Assembly (NCBI GenBank): GCA_029449245.1
Contig: JANATF010000016.1
Location: forward strand, 558,001-622,000
Direction of reading: 5' to 3'
Source of the DNA: Mortierella alpina
Lineage: Eukaryota > Mortierellomycota > Mortierellomycetes > Mortierellales > Mortierellaceae
Length of the DNA: 64,000 nt
Shown here: one piece after another, positions 49,414-61,423 of the stretch
How the letters are laid out: each line of letters starts with the position of its first letter
Numbering within the stretch: the first letter of the stretch is position 1
Program-made: the position numbers and the translations under genes
The notes under the pieces: model-generated
Database searches by the model: none
What the model was told of the DNA's origin: nothing
What the model saw: only the letters and a program-made list of their open reading frames with translations

Positions 49414-52400
49414 CTGTGGTGCGGTGAGGGTATGGTGAGGGTATGGGCGAGGACGAAAGATGGGTTGAGCAGACGCAAGTTGCGGGTGCATCCTGGCAGC
49501 CTAGAAAATTGCCCCAGAACCACAGTCACCCTCGCTCGGCCTCCTCTCTTCTGCCCCACCATGGCGTCAAGCTTTCTACAGACCCAGCCACCACTGACTT
49601 CATCGCTCGCCATCGCTGCCGCTCGCTGCTTTCAGGTTAGTTCAAGTCTGGGTCGAGCACAAAGGAGCCCTCATCCATGGTGGTCTGTTCTCAAGACAAC
49701 ACAAATGGACAGCTTCAGCTGGTCTAGTGATGAGATGGTGGCGTTTAACTGCATAGCAATCCATTGAAGCTTTTGCTCCATGTCCACTGTCAAGCATGTT
49801 CCTCCTCCAGACCCACCCTTCGTCCCCTTCCTTTGTCCCCTTCCTATGTCCCCTTCCTTCGTCCCCTCCATTCACGCTGTTTCTACCTCTCGCAAGTTGG
49901 GCGTGCTAGTGGGGTAAAAGCCGCGTTTGACTTTTCCACGTTGTGGCGATACAAGTGCAGTCAGGGTTGGGGGATGACCTGAGGCTAAACTGCGGTACTG
50001 GGACGGTAAAGCCTGATCCTCGGAAGTGGCGAGAGGCGAATCGAACATCTAGGCTGTGCGCGACAATAGGAGAAGGGGGGGGGGAGGGCGACCTAAAGCG
50101 CCAAGCGTCGAGCGAAAAGGTTGAACGCGCTTGCCTGTGTGTTGTACGTAATGCCGCATTGAATATGCCTAAAGTTGAGAGGGGAGAGGCGAGGCTGTGC
50201 AACACCGGCAGCGTCGCCGAAATGCGCGCAGAGCATTGTGTGCACTCCGTGCCGCGCTGTTTTTAGCCTCTTAGTGCGAGTACCTCCCGACACTGACACC
50301 ACTGCAGCACTGCATGGCGTGTGTCCCGCGTGGATGAGGAGCCGGTACGGCCGCAGTAATGTGTAGCGAACGAGCTACTGCGGTCTTAATGTCTTGGTTG
50401 CGGTTCACCTGGAAGAGGGAAGAAATAGACAGCACTAGAATACGCCGGTGATGTAGTCAAAGTGATGATGCAGAAAATGGAGCGGATCGGGGTGGGCAGC
50501 ATGCACGCCTTTGCGGGTGCGAATCGGTTTTTCCTCTTTTCCGCGTTCGCTAGTCTGGTCGGGGGTAGGAAGGGCCATTCCCCCGAAAGGGCGTTTTGGT
50601 TGCTTCCAAACTTAGCCACGCTCCCAAGGGGAATGTTGACATGAGAGCACGGTGCAGTCAGCAGAGAGCACATGAACACAAGCAGCCATTCTACTCCTCC
50701 TGTCTCTATCGCAACAATACAACGATCACCCTCCCAGGATCTCCCCTGCTTTTACGCCACACTCGCACCGCACACATGGCCGTCGTGTATGAACAATAAT
50801 GTAGACAGGGGCGCTTTCATGCAATATTGACTGATTGGGCATGAAATGCCAGAGGAGCCCAGCCCCGCTGCCTCGGCACCATTCCTCTCTTGGCCGCGCT
50901 GGTGGAGGCGGAATAACTCTTGGAAATGCTTTACACGGGTCTGGTACACTCGGGCAGAAGCTGGACCGAATTCAGGCGGAACCAAAGGAAGAAAATAAGG
51001 GACACACACACGGAGGCAGAGCGCAATCGTCGAAAGTCTTGGCGTTTTTAGGTTTGCCAAGAGTTTTTTTTTTTCTTCTCGGTGTCACACAGAGCAGCAA
51101 AGACAGAGAGCAGAGACAAGCGTGCAATTGCAATTGAGAGCCAGTCAATACAGATACGTCTTGGCAAAACAGACATATCGAGGGACAATCGCAATGCCAA
51201 GACTTTGCCCTTTTTTTTTCCCTGACCCTGCTTGCCTCGCGTGCAATCACACACGCCTCCCATATCTCATCTATCTCTCACACGGTCTGGCTTCTAGCCC
51301 GGTCATTATTCGGGTGATACATGGATATAGGGCAATAGAGTGCCGTTGCGCGTAGATGTCATTACTCGCTGTAACTGGGGAACGGGGGGCAGAAGAGAGG
51401 GTGCCAGGTATCCTCCTCCTCATACGACGGTACTGTAATACTGTACTGTAAAAAGCAGGTGTTGCTATTCATTTTGGCAAGAGGAGCACGATATGTTTGT
51501 TATCCTAGATACTATGTTATACAAACCCCGGATGCATATTCCGCCACCCATCCATTCGCTGGTTCAGACTGTTATGCGATTTTATTTCATTTCAATCCTT
51601 GTCAGTGTTGAAGCGCGCCAAATGCTCATAACGTCTCTGTGCCATTGCCAAGAGATTGTCTGCTCGTGCCAAGAGTCTTGCTCCCTTTTGTCCGATCCCG
51701 CCCACCTAGCGGTCACCTCCACTCGCTTCGTTTCGTCTCTTCACAGACGGTGATGGGGGGTTTCCTTACTTTGATCCCCTTTTTCCTCCTCGGAGTACGT
51801 ATCGTGGTACCACGGCCGTTTCCAAGACCCGAAGGTCATGCAGGTCTACTGTGAGAGTCGACGGTAGCCTCGGAGCCAGCTTGCTAGATCAGTAGAGTCG
51901 ACGGGTCCTTCTTGTATTACTATACTTTACTTTCTATATCGTTCATACAAGAGAGAGCTGGGGAAAAGGCAGCAGCTGTTATCGGGCACATCAGAGAACA
52001 ATCACAGGTGGAGATGAGATTCGAGTTGCACTTGAAGCAAGGCAAGGCAGTGCGCAAGTCATATGCGGGGAGGGGTGCGGAGGAGTGTGTCTAGGTTGTT
52101 GTGTGCAGTAGGGTACTGTAAAAATAGATGGCATTCAAACAGCTCCCTCGCGAGGCAGAGGTATGTGACAGCATGAGGGGGAAAAAAGGGTGTGGGTGTG
52201 TGAGGGCGGTGGACGTGCGCTGGTGGACGACGACAATATAGCGGCCACAGTCAACAGCGAGCGTGAGCAGTATTGTAAAAGAAAAACGAGGGCATTGAAT
52301 CCGCGCACTGTGTGGGACACTGGCATATACGACTGAGTACGTATTTCAATTGAGTCAGCAGCAAGGGACGATCGCAGCCCCTCTGTCGCCCCATTTACTT

Positions 52401-52618
52401 TGTTCCTCGCAGTGTTATAAAAAGCGGCCGCCATCGCCCGTCTGCCTCCCGTTCTCTCCATCTTCATCGCTATCTCTCGCTCTTACTCTCTCTCGCTTGC
52501 TTTTCTCTCTTGCGCTTCGCTCTTGCCTCTCGATATCAACGCAGCAACACCTCCACATCCATACATTCATATCGCACACTCGTCCTCGCATCCCACACAC
52601 TCTACAGCACATCATATC
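49414..52618. other. 3.2-kb intergenic region without a recognised gene
   Basis: Both strands were read without finding a convincing ORF or tRNA. The region includes imperfect CCCCTTCCTTYGT repeats at about 49825-49866, a G-rich run near 50075-50085, a T-rich run near 51065, and a perfect 12-bp palindrome CGTGGTACCACG near 51802-51813. A direct repeat AGAGTCGACGG occurs at about 51854 and 51894. Near the right end lies the promoter of the C2H2 gene. It could hide a non-coding RNA or short gene that cannot be seen by eye. Confidence 0.45.
52416..52423 (+). promoter_or_regulatory. TATA box of the C2H2 factor gene
   Basis: TATAAAAA about 200 bp upstream of the ATG, followed by a CT-rich leader. 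Motif and distance are both typical. Confidence 0.6.
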
Positions 52619-53860
52619 ATGCAGGTTCATCCCCCCGCGGCCTTCAACTACAGCTCCACCTTCACACAACACCCCTACAACCCAGACATGTTTGCTGCCC
52701 CCTCCCCACAACAGGCTTCGGCCCAGTACATCCTCAGCTCCCAGCCTGAACAGCAGCCACAGCAACCACAGCAACCGCAGCAGGGCTCCGAGGACATGTT
52801 CTTTGCCCTCGAGAGGCTGCTGATGGGCATCTCTCCCTTCCCGCCCTCGATCCCTACACTCGCAAAGCCCACCTGCCCTTCGCTCGACGACCAGCTCCTG
52901 GCTGAAATCTCATCCTCTTCGCCTGCCATCCCCTCCATCGTCCTCAACGAACAGTCTCTGGATTTGCTCCAGCAGTTTTACCAGAGCCAGGACCAGTTCC
53001 AGCAGCACCAGCACCAGAGCCATGACCAGTCCGACTGCTCCTCCACTTCCAGATCGGCCTCTCCTCCATCGTCTCCCTACAGCTACGCCTCCTCTTTGGT
53101 TTCGTCGCCTGCTCTGCCTCTGCTGGATCACAGCGTCAGCACATCCATGAACGAGCCCTTCTGGATCACGTCCAGCGACAACACCTCCTTTGGCGCTCCC
53201 GTCATGGTCGCACAGCAGCAACAACAACAGCAGCAGCCTCAAGACTGGGACGTCTCGCTCCTTGACCAGATGAGCCTGCCACTGACAATGACTGGCCTTG
53301 AGAACTACGTAACCCCCTCAGCGACCGAGAACAACAATGGTGCCTCTTTCATGATCCAGCAGCACACTGGCCAGCTTGCCCAGACAACTTCGTCTCTCAA
53401 GCAGGCCACGTCCTCCAAAAAGGTCAAGACCCACCACCGCCGCTCCTCTTCCTCGTGCTCTGCCTTGTCTGCCTACGAGTCCACTGCTAGCCGTGAACAC
53501 CGCGCCTCGTCCATCTCCTCCATGTGCTCTGCCACCTCAACGGCCTCGTCAATGGGCAACAACTCCCGCTCTGTCAAGTCCTATGCCTGCCCGACCTGTA
53601 CCAAGCCCTTCCCTACTCGCACGCAGCTCAAGTCCCACATGGCCATCCACACCGACTCTTTCCCCTTTCCCTGTCTCTATGCCGGCTGCGAACTCCACTT
53701 CAAGCGCAAGCACGACCTGAGAAGACATGTGGATGCCAAGCACGCGCTCGTCAAGAAGTACCTCTGCACTGGTGGCTGTGGTGAGGGGTTTGGTCGTCGC
53801 GACCAGATGGTCCGCCACTTGAGACGCGGTACCTGCGGTCAAGGTTTCCAGACCGAGTGA
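52619..53860 (+). CDS. C2H2 zinc-finger transcription factor (Crz1-like)
   Basis: Intronless, 413 residues. Three zinc fingers lie at the C-terminus: CPTCTKPFPTRTQLKSHMAIH, then CLYAGCELHFKRKHDLRRHV with DAKH, then CTGGCGEGFGRRDQMVRHL with a terminal Cys (C2HC). The arrangement of two good fingers and a third variant one at the very C-terminus resembles calcineurin-responsive Crz1-type factors. The rest is disordered: Gln- and Ser-rich with acidic patches (about residues 40-320), likely activation segments. A basic cluster KKVKTHHRR may be a nuclear signal. No clear PxIxIT calcineurin-docking motif was identified, so the Crz1 link rests on finger layout alone. Confidence 0.9.
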   Translation: MQVHPPAAFNYSSTFTQHPYNPDMFAAPSPQQASAQYILSSQPEQQPQQPQQPQQGSEDMFFALERLLMGISPFPPSIPTLAKPTCPSLDDQLLAEISSSSPAIPSIVLNEQSLDLLQQFYQSQDQFQQHQHQSHDQSDCSSTSRSASPPSSPYSYASSLVSSPALPLLDHSVSTSMNEPFWITSSDNTSFGAPVMVAQQQQQQQQPQDWDVSLLDQMSLPLTMTGLENYVTPSATENNNGASFMIQQHTGQLAQTTSSLKQATSSKKVKTHHRRSSSSCSALSAYESTASREHRASSISSMCSATSTASSMGNNSRSVKSYACPTCTKPFPTRTQLKSHMAIHTDSFPFPCLYAGCELHFKRKHDLRRHVDAKHALVKKYLCTGGCGEGFGRRDQMVRHLRRGTCGQGFQTE

Positions 53861-54276
53861 AGCACCGTCTCTTCTTCGCACTCTTGATCCCCTCACCTTT
53901 TGTCCTCATCTGCTCATTGATTCCCTTTACCGTAAAACAAACCCTTGTACATCATCCCAATTGTAGCAAAAAACCAACAACCTTGACAGTAGCAAAGTGC
54001 TTGCTTCCTCGTGTATAATAAAAGCCCCATCTCGCTCAAGCATATACAACATTACAGACCATTTTTCATTTTCATGTGTGCAGTGCAGTACCACAAATTG
54101 CTTGAAGACGGAGCGGCTCGTAAAATAGGGTGGCTGCGTCGATGGATCCATTGCTGTGCGCCCGTGAGCAATTCCTATACCACATGCAGATTGAGAGTGC
54201 AACTCCCCCTCCTTCTATATCAATTAGTCAACGCTGCAGCTGGTTTTATGCCGAGTTGGGTGGATTATGTTTTTAT
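53861..54276. other. Convergent intergenic region
   Basis: Lies between the ends of the C2H2 gene (+) and the type II membrane protein gene (-). An AATAAA occurs near 54017. No gene seen. Confidence 0.5.
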
Positions 54277-55507
54277 TTACAAGACTTCTGGTAGAGTGCT
54301 GTGCCATTCTGGCCAGGGCAAGGCGGGTATGTCTTGGGCGTCGTATGTCGGATGAACGTACCAAGATTGATGGCGTCGATCCTCTTTGGGTCGATCCCAA
54401 AGCTCATAGTCAGGATGCTCCGCATCCTTGAGCGGGTCATTGAATGCTTGGCGAAGATACCGGATTTGCCAGTTTAGCATTGGCGCATCGTGTTGAATGC
54501 CATTCAGTATATTAGACAGCGGTTGATAGTCGTTGAACTTTGGCTGGAATTTGATCATGAGCATGTCGCTGTCAAACGCGCTAGCGTCCGAGAAGCAGCC
54601 CACGGTTCTGTTCAAATGATCGAACAGCTCTGCAACAAGGAAGACGAGAGAAAGAGAGAGAGAGAGAGAAGGAGAGAGAGAGAAGAGAAGGGAGAGTGAG
54701 TGAGCAAGATAGAAGGGTTTTGAAGCACCAACAAACTGCCGTTGAAGGATAGAGAATGAATTCTTTACCTAATCCAGTTTGAATGGCGATAATGGGGTCT
54801 CTAGCAGAGCTGAAGTACACATTGTTGTCCCAGACGACGTCAGTCCTCAGCAATCCAACCGAGTGGGCCGCCAGTAGCTTCACAGTCTCGGGATGATGCG
54901 AATTGTATCCGTTATCCATTTCCTTGAGCGCGTACTTCTTGACGTCGTAGACATGCACCTTGCGACTATAAGGCAAAACAACCTTGACAGGCTCCTCGTG
55001 GTTATAGAACCGCACCCACACATCGCGGTCTTGAAACGGCTTAAGCGTCGTTGGAAGCAGGACCCAGGTCATGGTGAGTGCCAAGAGACTGAGCGGGATC
55101 AGGACACGTCGACCCGAGCAACTGGAAGAGTGGCTAGCCTCCTGGGAGAGCTTCCTGCCGCCAAAGCTGGACGTGTGAAAAGGGTTGTGGTAGTCATCAC
55201 TGGAGGGAACGCCCCGGTAGGAGTTGTCTCTGAGCCGCTGGATGCTTTTGCGGATGAGGCTGACACCCTTGCGCGTGAGCTGGATGAAAAGTGTAGGCCA
55301 GTGGTTTATGGTAGGGATGTGGATGCTATAGTGTTGCTGCTGCGGGTGATGCTGCGGTTGCGATTGCTGAAATGGGTTAGGGGATCGGGCTGTGGCAGAG
55401 GTGAGATTAACCGACTCTGAGCCCATGTCGTTTATGTCGAGAGTGGTCGACTCTGCGTCGTGCCGCGATCTGCGGGTATGAGAGGTATCTACGTCGGTAT
55501 CTGCCAT
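54277..55507 (-). CDS. Type II membrane protein of unknown function
   Basis: Two exons, 55507-54769 and 54629-54277, join in phase to 363 residues. The N-terminal 145 residues are cytosol-like and Ser/His/Gln-rich. A single hydrophobic helix (VLIPLSLLALTMTWVLLP) follows, then a lumenal or external domain of about 190 residues with many Trp and Tyr (VWVRFYNHEEPVKVVLPY, VVWDNNVYFSSARDP, ELWDRPKEDRRHQSWYVHP). This layout suits Golgi or ER enzymes such as glycosyltransferases, but no DxD motif or known family was recognised. The intron carries a GA-rich run on the plus strand (54640-54700). Confidence 0.7.
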
Positions 55508-55840
55508 AGAGTTTGTCGTTCGGATGGGTTGTTGATGGGAATGGAAGCTTGCGTATTTGTATAGATGCCAAATGTGAGCCCACTAGCAAATACGCTTCGA
55601 ACTCTGTTGTCCCGTTGAAGGCTGACACTCCTGTCGGACAACAAAAGCCCGTTTTTGCCCTCTGTGTTCGTTGGCGCCTGATAATGATGACACGTTTTAA
55701 TAGTACAACAGAAAAGTAGGACAAAACTCAATTGCTGGCAGCAAGACGATGGGCCACGTACTTCCAGCCAAGGACAGAATATATACGAAACGAGAGTAAG
55801 AATTTGAGTAGAAGAAAGAACTGCAGCAGCCCTGACAGTG
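55508..55840. other. Upstream region of the membrane-protein gene and PUF 3' end
   Basis: A 333-bp gap between two minus-strand genes in tandem. It should contain the terminator of the PUF gene's neighbour and the promoter of the membrane protein; no motif stands out. Confidence 0.4.
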
Positions 55841-58800
55841 CTACATGTAGGCATAAGGGTTGTAATCGTTCATGCCAATCATGCCAACGTTTCCAAAGTG
55901 GTTGTTGATGCCCGGGAAGCCAAAGCCCATCATGTTGCCACTGACGTTGTTGATCCCGCCCATGCTGCCGTTCATGGTTGCCATGTCTGTCATCGGCATA
56001 TTCCCGTTCATGGCCATGGTGCTCAGCGGCATCCCGTGGCCGTGCCCAAGGCCTTGTCCAGGGCCACGCACATGGTTCGGCATTCTGTTGGTGGTATTCA
56101 TCCCGTTCATGACAGCCATGGGAGTGTTCATATGGCCATGGCCCATGCCAGGATGCATATTCATGCCCATGTTGCCCATGGCTAACTGGCTCACATGGTT
56201 ATGACCGGCAGACATCTGGTCGCGGTGGAGCTTGCTCTGGATACGCTTGCCGTAAGGTGTGTTCCGGATGGCAGGTAACAGAGGCCGGATGCAATCCACG
56301 AGCAAGCCTCGCTGGATCGGATCCGCACATTCAAGCGAGGTCTGCACCACATAGTTAGCATAGGAGTCCCTCAGCATCTTGTCTAGACGGGTCTTGTTGA
56401 TCATTTCTTCAATCAAAAACTTGCGTGTCTCTGGCTCCGCAACACGAATGCACTTGATAAAAGGCGATCCGCAAGAATGAACAAGACACAAAGTTAAGTC
56501 ACTTCACTATGTCACTTGGGTGTAAAGTCTTTTCTCCAAAGGCAGAGAACCAATATTACCTTCTCCATGACGTTGGAACTGAATTTTTGGACCGACAGAA
56601 CACAGACGCTTCCAATGAAACGGCGGATCAACGCATCCGTGAAGCGATTGTCCGCCAGATCCAAGACGTACTGGACCACATAGTTACCATAGGGGTCTTG
56701 AACAAGAGTTAACGCATTATAGGTAATCTCGCGCACCAGCTGCAACTTTTGGGAGGTCGATGCATGGTCGATGCATCTCTGGAGTACACAGCATCCATGG
56801 CGGTGAGTCGCGACCTCAACGCAATGGTCGCTGATAGCGTTGTATATAAACTGGTTGTCTTCAGACGCGAATCGGTTAAGGCATTTTTGAATGACGTGAT
56901 TGCCATTGAGGTCCTTGATCAGGGTGACTACGCTTGGGTTGAGGGCGACAACCACGATGGCGATCTGCTGAGGTGTCGATAGAAACTCAATCATCTTTTG
57001 CACCGCGCGGGTCCCGTGCATATTCAGCGAGATATTGACCAACTCTGGTGCGACACTCTCGACAATGATGGTCCGCTGCTCGTCGCCGCAAAACTCCAGT
57101 AGTTTCTGACAAAGGTAGTTTCCGAAGGGATCTAAGGTGGTTTTCGGAGAACATGATCGTCCTAATTTTTAAACTTGTTTCCAAAGGCACATGCAGACGT
57201 TGCGCTTCAGAGATAGCAGAAAAATAGAGAGACATCGTTACCAGTCATCAGCTCTATGAGGTGAGCAAAGACCTCGCCAAAGATAATTGCCAAATAGTTC
57301 TCGTTCTGCTCCTCGAGTTTCTTCTGAAGATAACGGCAACCATGCTGGTCCTTGCACAGAGTGTAGATTTGGCCCACAAAGCTCTCGAGGGCTGCTCCCG
57401 TGAATCGGTTTGCTTCCATTTCAGTAGGGGATCGCTTCTGGTTCGCCTTGTTGGCCAGAGCGATACTGTTGGAGGCTTGTTGCTGCTGTTGCTGCAATCG
57501 CATCGTACTGCTTGAACCCGCTGTAGGTTTGTTGAAATTGCTGGAGGAGCTTGCGTTGACTTGAAAACCGCCACTGGTAGCCAAACTGCTGGAGCCCACA
57601 TTGTTTGCGCGGGCATAAAACGGGGCCGTGCTGACCATAGTCCCGATAGTTTGGGCAGAACTAGCAATTAGCGGCGCACCCGTGGACGAAAGCGTGGTGG
57701 AAGACAGCACATGTGAGTGCGCGTAGGGACACATATCGCCACGGCTACAATATCCACGCTGATACTGCAAGCAAATGTCTCCAGAATCGACGTCCGACTT
57801 GATCAGTAGAGAGAGATGGTTTGACTCTGTAGAGTCACTGAATCCTGACAGTGACTGACCCTTGCTGAATCTACCAGGCAGCTCCGAGCTAGGATACGAC
57901 GGTGTCAACCGTGGCAACGCCGAGCTGAGCGTTTCCTCCGGGTTGCTATCAAGACTAAAGCTGACAAGGCTGTTGGCTCGCTGGGGCAGAAGAGGTCCCG
58001 AGGAAAGGCGATCCGAGAGCACCTTGCTGTAGTTAGGCCACTCGAATGCATGTCCAGATTCCTGTCCACCAGGTTGACGCAACCCCGAAGTGTGAGGGGC
58101 TTTGGCCAGATCCAAGGCGCTGGACGATGTCGACAGCTAGACAGAGAAACATAAGTTACAAGCATCGTCAGCACACTGCATGATTAAACAAGGCAAATAA
58201 ACTACCGCTGACGAGATCATCAATTCGCACCATCGTTGGAAAGCTACTGTTGTCGTTGCTCAATTGAAGATAGCGGTGAAGATATGACGAGCCATTCAGT
58301 CCTGACGAGCCGAGGCCAAGTCCTTGTCTGTCGTTCCAGATGCCATCTTCGTGCAAAGCGCCTTTCATCTGCAGTGACGGCAAGCGATTTGCTGAGGTTT
58401 CGTTGTCATCTTCAAAAATGAAGCGCTCGGTGTACTGCGAAAGATGCGAGTTGTCGTCAAGGTCGGTTTCAGTGTCAGACAATGCCTTTACCCTGCCTGC
58501 TCCAACCGTGGATCGACTGATGCTTTGAGAAAGACGCGTGACGGTACTAGGGTCAATCGTTGCTCGCCAACGAATAATGCATTCGCCAGCAAATACAGTT
58601 ACGGTTGCAGAATTGATGGTCTATACCACTTACTCGATGGTGGACAACTTTCTGTCGTTCAAAGATAGCCTCCCCATGTCGCCCCAGGGATTTGCTGAAT
58701 CCTCCGAGCTGCTTCTTGACTCCGCAAGTGACGAGAGGTCGGCTGGACCCGAGCCTTTCGCGAACGAACTGGTCTTTGCCTTTGACTTTGCAACGAGCAT

Positions 58801-59158
58801 AGCTTGCTCCTCTCGCTTCTGCTGCATCTCCAGCTGCTGCATCTGCTGCTCAAAGAGCTCGCGCTTCATCAAGCGCTGGCGTTCATGCTCCAGTCGCTTT
58901 TGTTCCAATTGCTCGGCCTAGGACAGCGAGGAAACGAGAGAAGATGATGAGTCTAGGGGAAAGGTGGCCAATAAGAGCACCCTAAATTAGGTTTCGCGGT
59001 GTTTCAGCACCCACCACCTCGCGGTCCTCGCGGTCCTGGTCCAACTCTTGCAATGGAGTCGTGCAGAAGTTTCCCGCGGCGGGAATGGTGCCTGGGGCCA
59101 TAGACTGGTGTTGATGGACAGCCTGGTCAGCGCTTTTTTTGCCTTCAGAGGCACGCAT
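55841..59158 (-). CDS. PUF (Pumilio) RNA-binding protein with a CCCH zinc finger
   Basis: Post-transcriptional regulator that binds UGU-containing 3' UTRs. Exons: 59158-59018, 58917-58634, 58546 to about 58206, 58136-57242, 57131-56560 and 56452-55841, roughly 945 residues. The exon 3/4 junction does not close in phase with the obvious GGTAGT donor and remains unresolved. A charged coiled coil (EQLEQKRLEHERQRLMKRE) lies near the N-terminus. A CCCH finger CLQYQRGYCSRGDMCPYAH follows near the middle. Eight PUF repeats then run to within 100 residues of the end: HGCRYLQ, GNYLCQ, GTRAVQ, GNHVIQ, GCCVLQ, GNYVVQ, SSNVMEK and ANYVVQ. Repeats 6-8 (NYxxQ, SNxxE, NYxxQ) are the classical UGU-reading set. 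The tail is rich in Met and Gly (HGHGMPLSTMAMNGN). Confidence 0.92.
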
Positions 59159-60206
59159 TGGAAGGGACTAGAGAGCAAGGGAGGTCCTATTACATGCATG
59201 GAAATATGTGGGCATCAAAAAGCCCGATGCGCTGGTCAGAAGGTATGGCACACCAAGCAACAGGGTGGGGTATATACAGATAGGATGCTCCTTGATAGGC
59301 ATTCATAGGGCTATTTGAAAATGTATGCGAGCTATGGAGGCACAGAATAACTGCGGAGAGGACCCAACGACGTTTTTGTGTTTTTTTTTTGGGGGGGGGG
59401 GGGGGGGGAGCCATGACACCGTTGACTGCATATCAGAGCGTTCCCTATGGGAACAGCCACGGGCAGATACACATCGCATGAAGGGGTATAAGACAGGAAG
59501 GCAGAAAGGAGAGCGAACGGCGAACGCCAGCCGCAGCGATGGCCAGTAAGCCCGAGGAAGGCCGTGCAAACAGATGCGCTCCACCACTGAGTGATGGTCT
59601 ATGGCCGCCATGGAAGGTGCTGCTGGCGAGCTTCTTACCTGATGGAAAACGTTGTTAGACTGGCTGAATCAATGCCTGGACGCACTGCAGAGCTGGCTTC
59701 AAGGGCTTTGCTTCGTCTTTCGACCAGTCAGTAGCCTTTAGGGTCAATCTTGAGTTTGGTTGTTTGTAGGAGCGAGTGGGTGGAATGCACAGGACACGCG
59801 GGTCATACAGAAAGGGGAGGGGGAAAGGAGCGAGCAGGCTGGAATACAACAAGAGGCGGACAACAGGCAACAGAATGCTACAATGGGCAAAGTACAGGAA
59901 GGGGATTATACAAGGACGGATGGGCAACGGGATAAATAAAGAAAGGCAAACAAAAGAATACAATACAGCAGAATGTACAACAGGCCGGCGAGCGTGGGCG
60001 TGATGGGATGGAAGAGGAGCACCGCGAAGGAGAGGAGCAAAAGGGAAGAGAGGGCGTCATTGACATCCAGCAAGACAGAAAAACGAAAAAAAAAAAAAAA
60101 AAAGTGACCGCTGTATTTTTGCTCATGCTCATGCTCATGCTCATGCTCATGCTCATGGTTTGGCCAAAGGGGAACGAAGTACTGTACATCTTCGTATCTG
60201 TACATC
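59159..60206. other. Intergenic region with T10G18 tract and 3' repeat
   Basis: Upstream of the PUF gene lies a likely 5' UTR acceptor (CTCTAG just before the leader of 59158). The region has T10 followed by G18 at 59381-59408, and no gene. At its right end, inside the parvulin 3' UTR, GCTCAT is repeated six times (60121-60156) beside an A-run at 60087-60104. Confidence 0.5.
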
Positions 60207-60976
60207 CTAGTTCTTTCGATCCTCCACCATGATAACATGATACCCGTGCTGTGTCTTGATGGGCGGGTCGGTGTAGATCGGCTTGGCCGTCGTGCTGGGC
60301 TGGAGCTGGAACGCGGCATCCTGGAATGCACCCACCATCGAGCCTATCCGCCGTGTGCAAACGCGTGAGGGTTAGCAGACCTGGGGGGGCTTGTCATGAC
60401 ACACTAGCCCACAGCAGCCAGCAGCGCCTTCGACAGCGTATTCGCGCATTGCTGAGTCTTACCTCGCACCATCCAGCCTAAGCTGCCTCCTTCCTTAGCC
60501 TTGTCCTCACTGAACGCCTCAGCGACCTGCAGTTTTTGGTTCCGTACATTCTTTGCTTAGCTCTCTGTCATGCACCAATGCAGCTAAGCCAACCGGCCAC
60601 GCAGCCAAGTCGATAGATGAAAGCATCACCAAGCGCTCCGTACCTTGTTGAAAGAGATGCCCGATTTGATCTTCTCAATGGCCTCCAGTGCCTTGCTCTG
60701 CTTCTCGCAAAGAATGTGGCGAACCTTGATGCTGTTGGCGGTCTTCAGTGCCTTGCCGCCCTTGGAGTCATCGTCTAAATCCAATGTTGAATCACCTCGT
60801 GAGTAAAGACATTGTAAGATGTAGTCGATCCTTGCACTGGTAGACTCTTCCTTCGAATGCAACGCTGAGGCTCCTGTTTTCAAGGCTCATCTCCTGTGGC
60901 TGCCGGGATTACCATCGTTTCCGCCCTTCTTTCCCTTGGCTGGAGCTGCTTTCTTGTTGGCTGGCTTAGGTGGCAT
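60207..60976 (-). CDS. PIN4: Parvulin-type peptidyl-prolyl isomerase (Par14/PIN4)
   Basis: Cis-trans prolyl isomerase of the non-phospho-specific parvulin group; animal PIN4 acts in ribosome biogenesis and mitochondria. Exons 60976-60913, 60774-60644, 60526-60463 and 60343-60207 give 131 residues, equal to human PIN4. A basic N-terminal tail ([15 protein letters not shown]) precedes the catalytic domain: [60 protein letters not shown] and [15 protein letters not shown], with both conserved histidines. No WW domain is present, so it is not Pin1/Ess1. The ATG side faces the phosphatidylserine decarboxylase gene. Confidence 0.95.
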
Positions 60977-61423
60977 GTCTGGTATGTGGGTGGAAGAAAA
61001 GATGTCGCCAGAATCTTGATCATATGCAGCAGCCAAAAGGAAAAAAAAAAGTCACGGGACTTTAATATCTCATAGCCTGGCCCACTGGACACACGTTCTG
61101 CAGCAGCCTTGAGCGCTGCTTGCGACGCGAGGCAGAAGACACGTAGTCTGGAGGAATGTGCCTATGCCTTATCCATGTGCTCGCACGCCCTCACTTCTCC
61201 TTCGACCACGCGGACATTGATCCGCTCTGATTACCCCTGAGTGCCTCTCCAACGCCGAGTGAGCAGTTGTCTTTCTCTGTGAAAAAGGGGGGTGTGGGCT
61301 TGCGACTGAGTATCAGGATGCTCTTTGGCTGTCCCTTGACAATTCCTCTTCTCAATCCCATTCGTCTCTGTCGTCTCTTTCGTCCCATTCCTCCCATTCG
61401 CCTCAAACCCCATCTCCACAGCG
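60977..61423. promoter_or_regulatory. Shared upstream region of parvulin and PSD genes
   Basis: A 447-bp gap between divergent ATGs; it must contain both promoters. No strong TATA box on either side was identified. Confidence 0.45.

Noticed and set aside
49943-51250. Possible tRNA, snRNA or CRISPR-like content in the long intergenic region
   Set aside because: No GGTTCRA-type B box in tRNA context, no cloverleaf and no regularly spaced repeats were found by eye; a covariance-model scan would be needed to exclude small RNAs.
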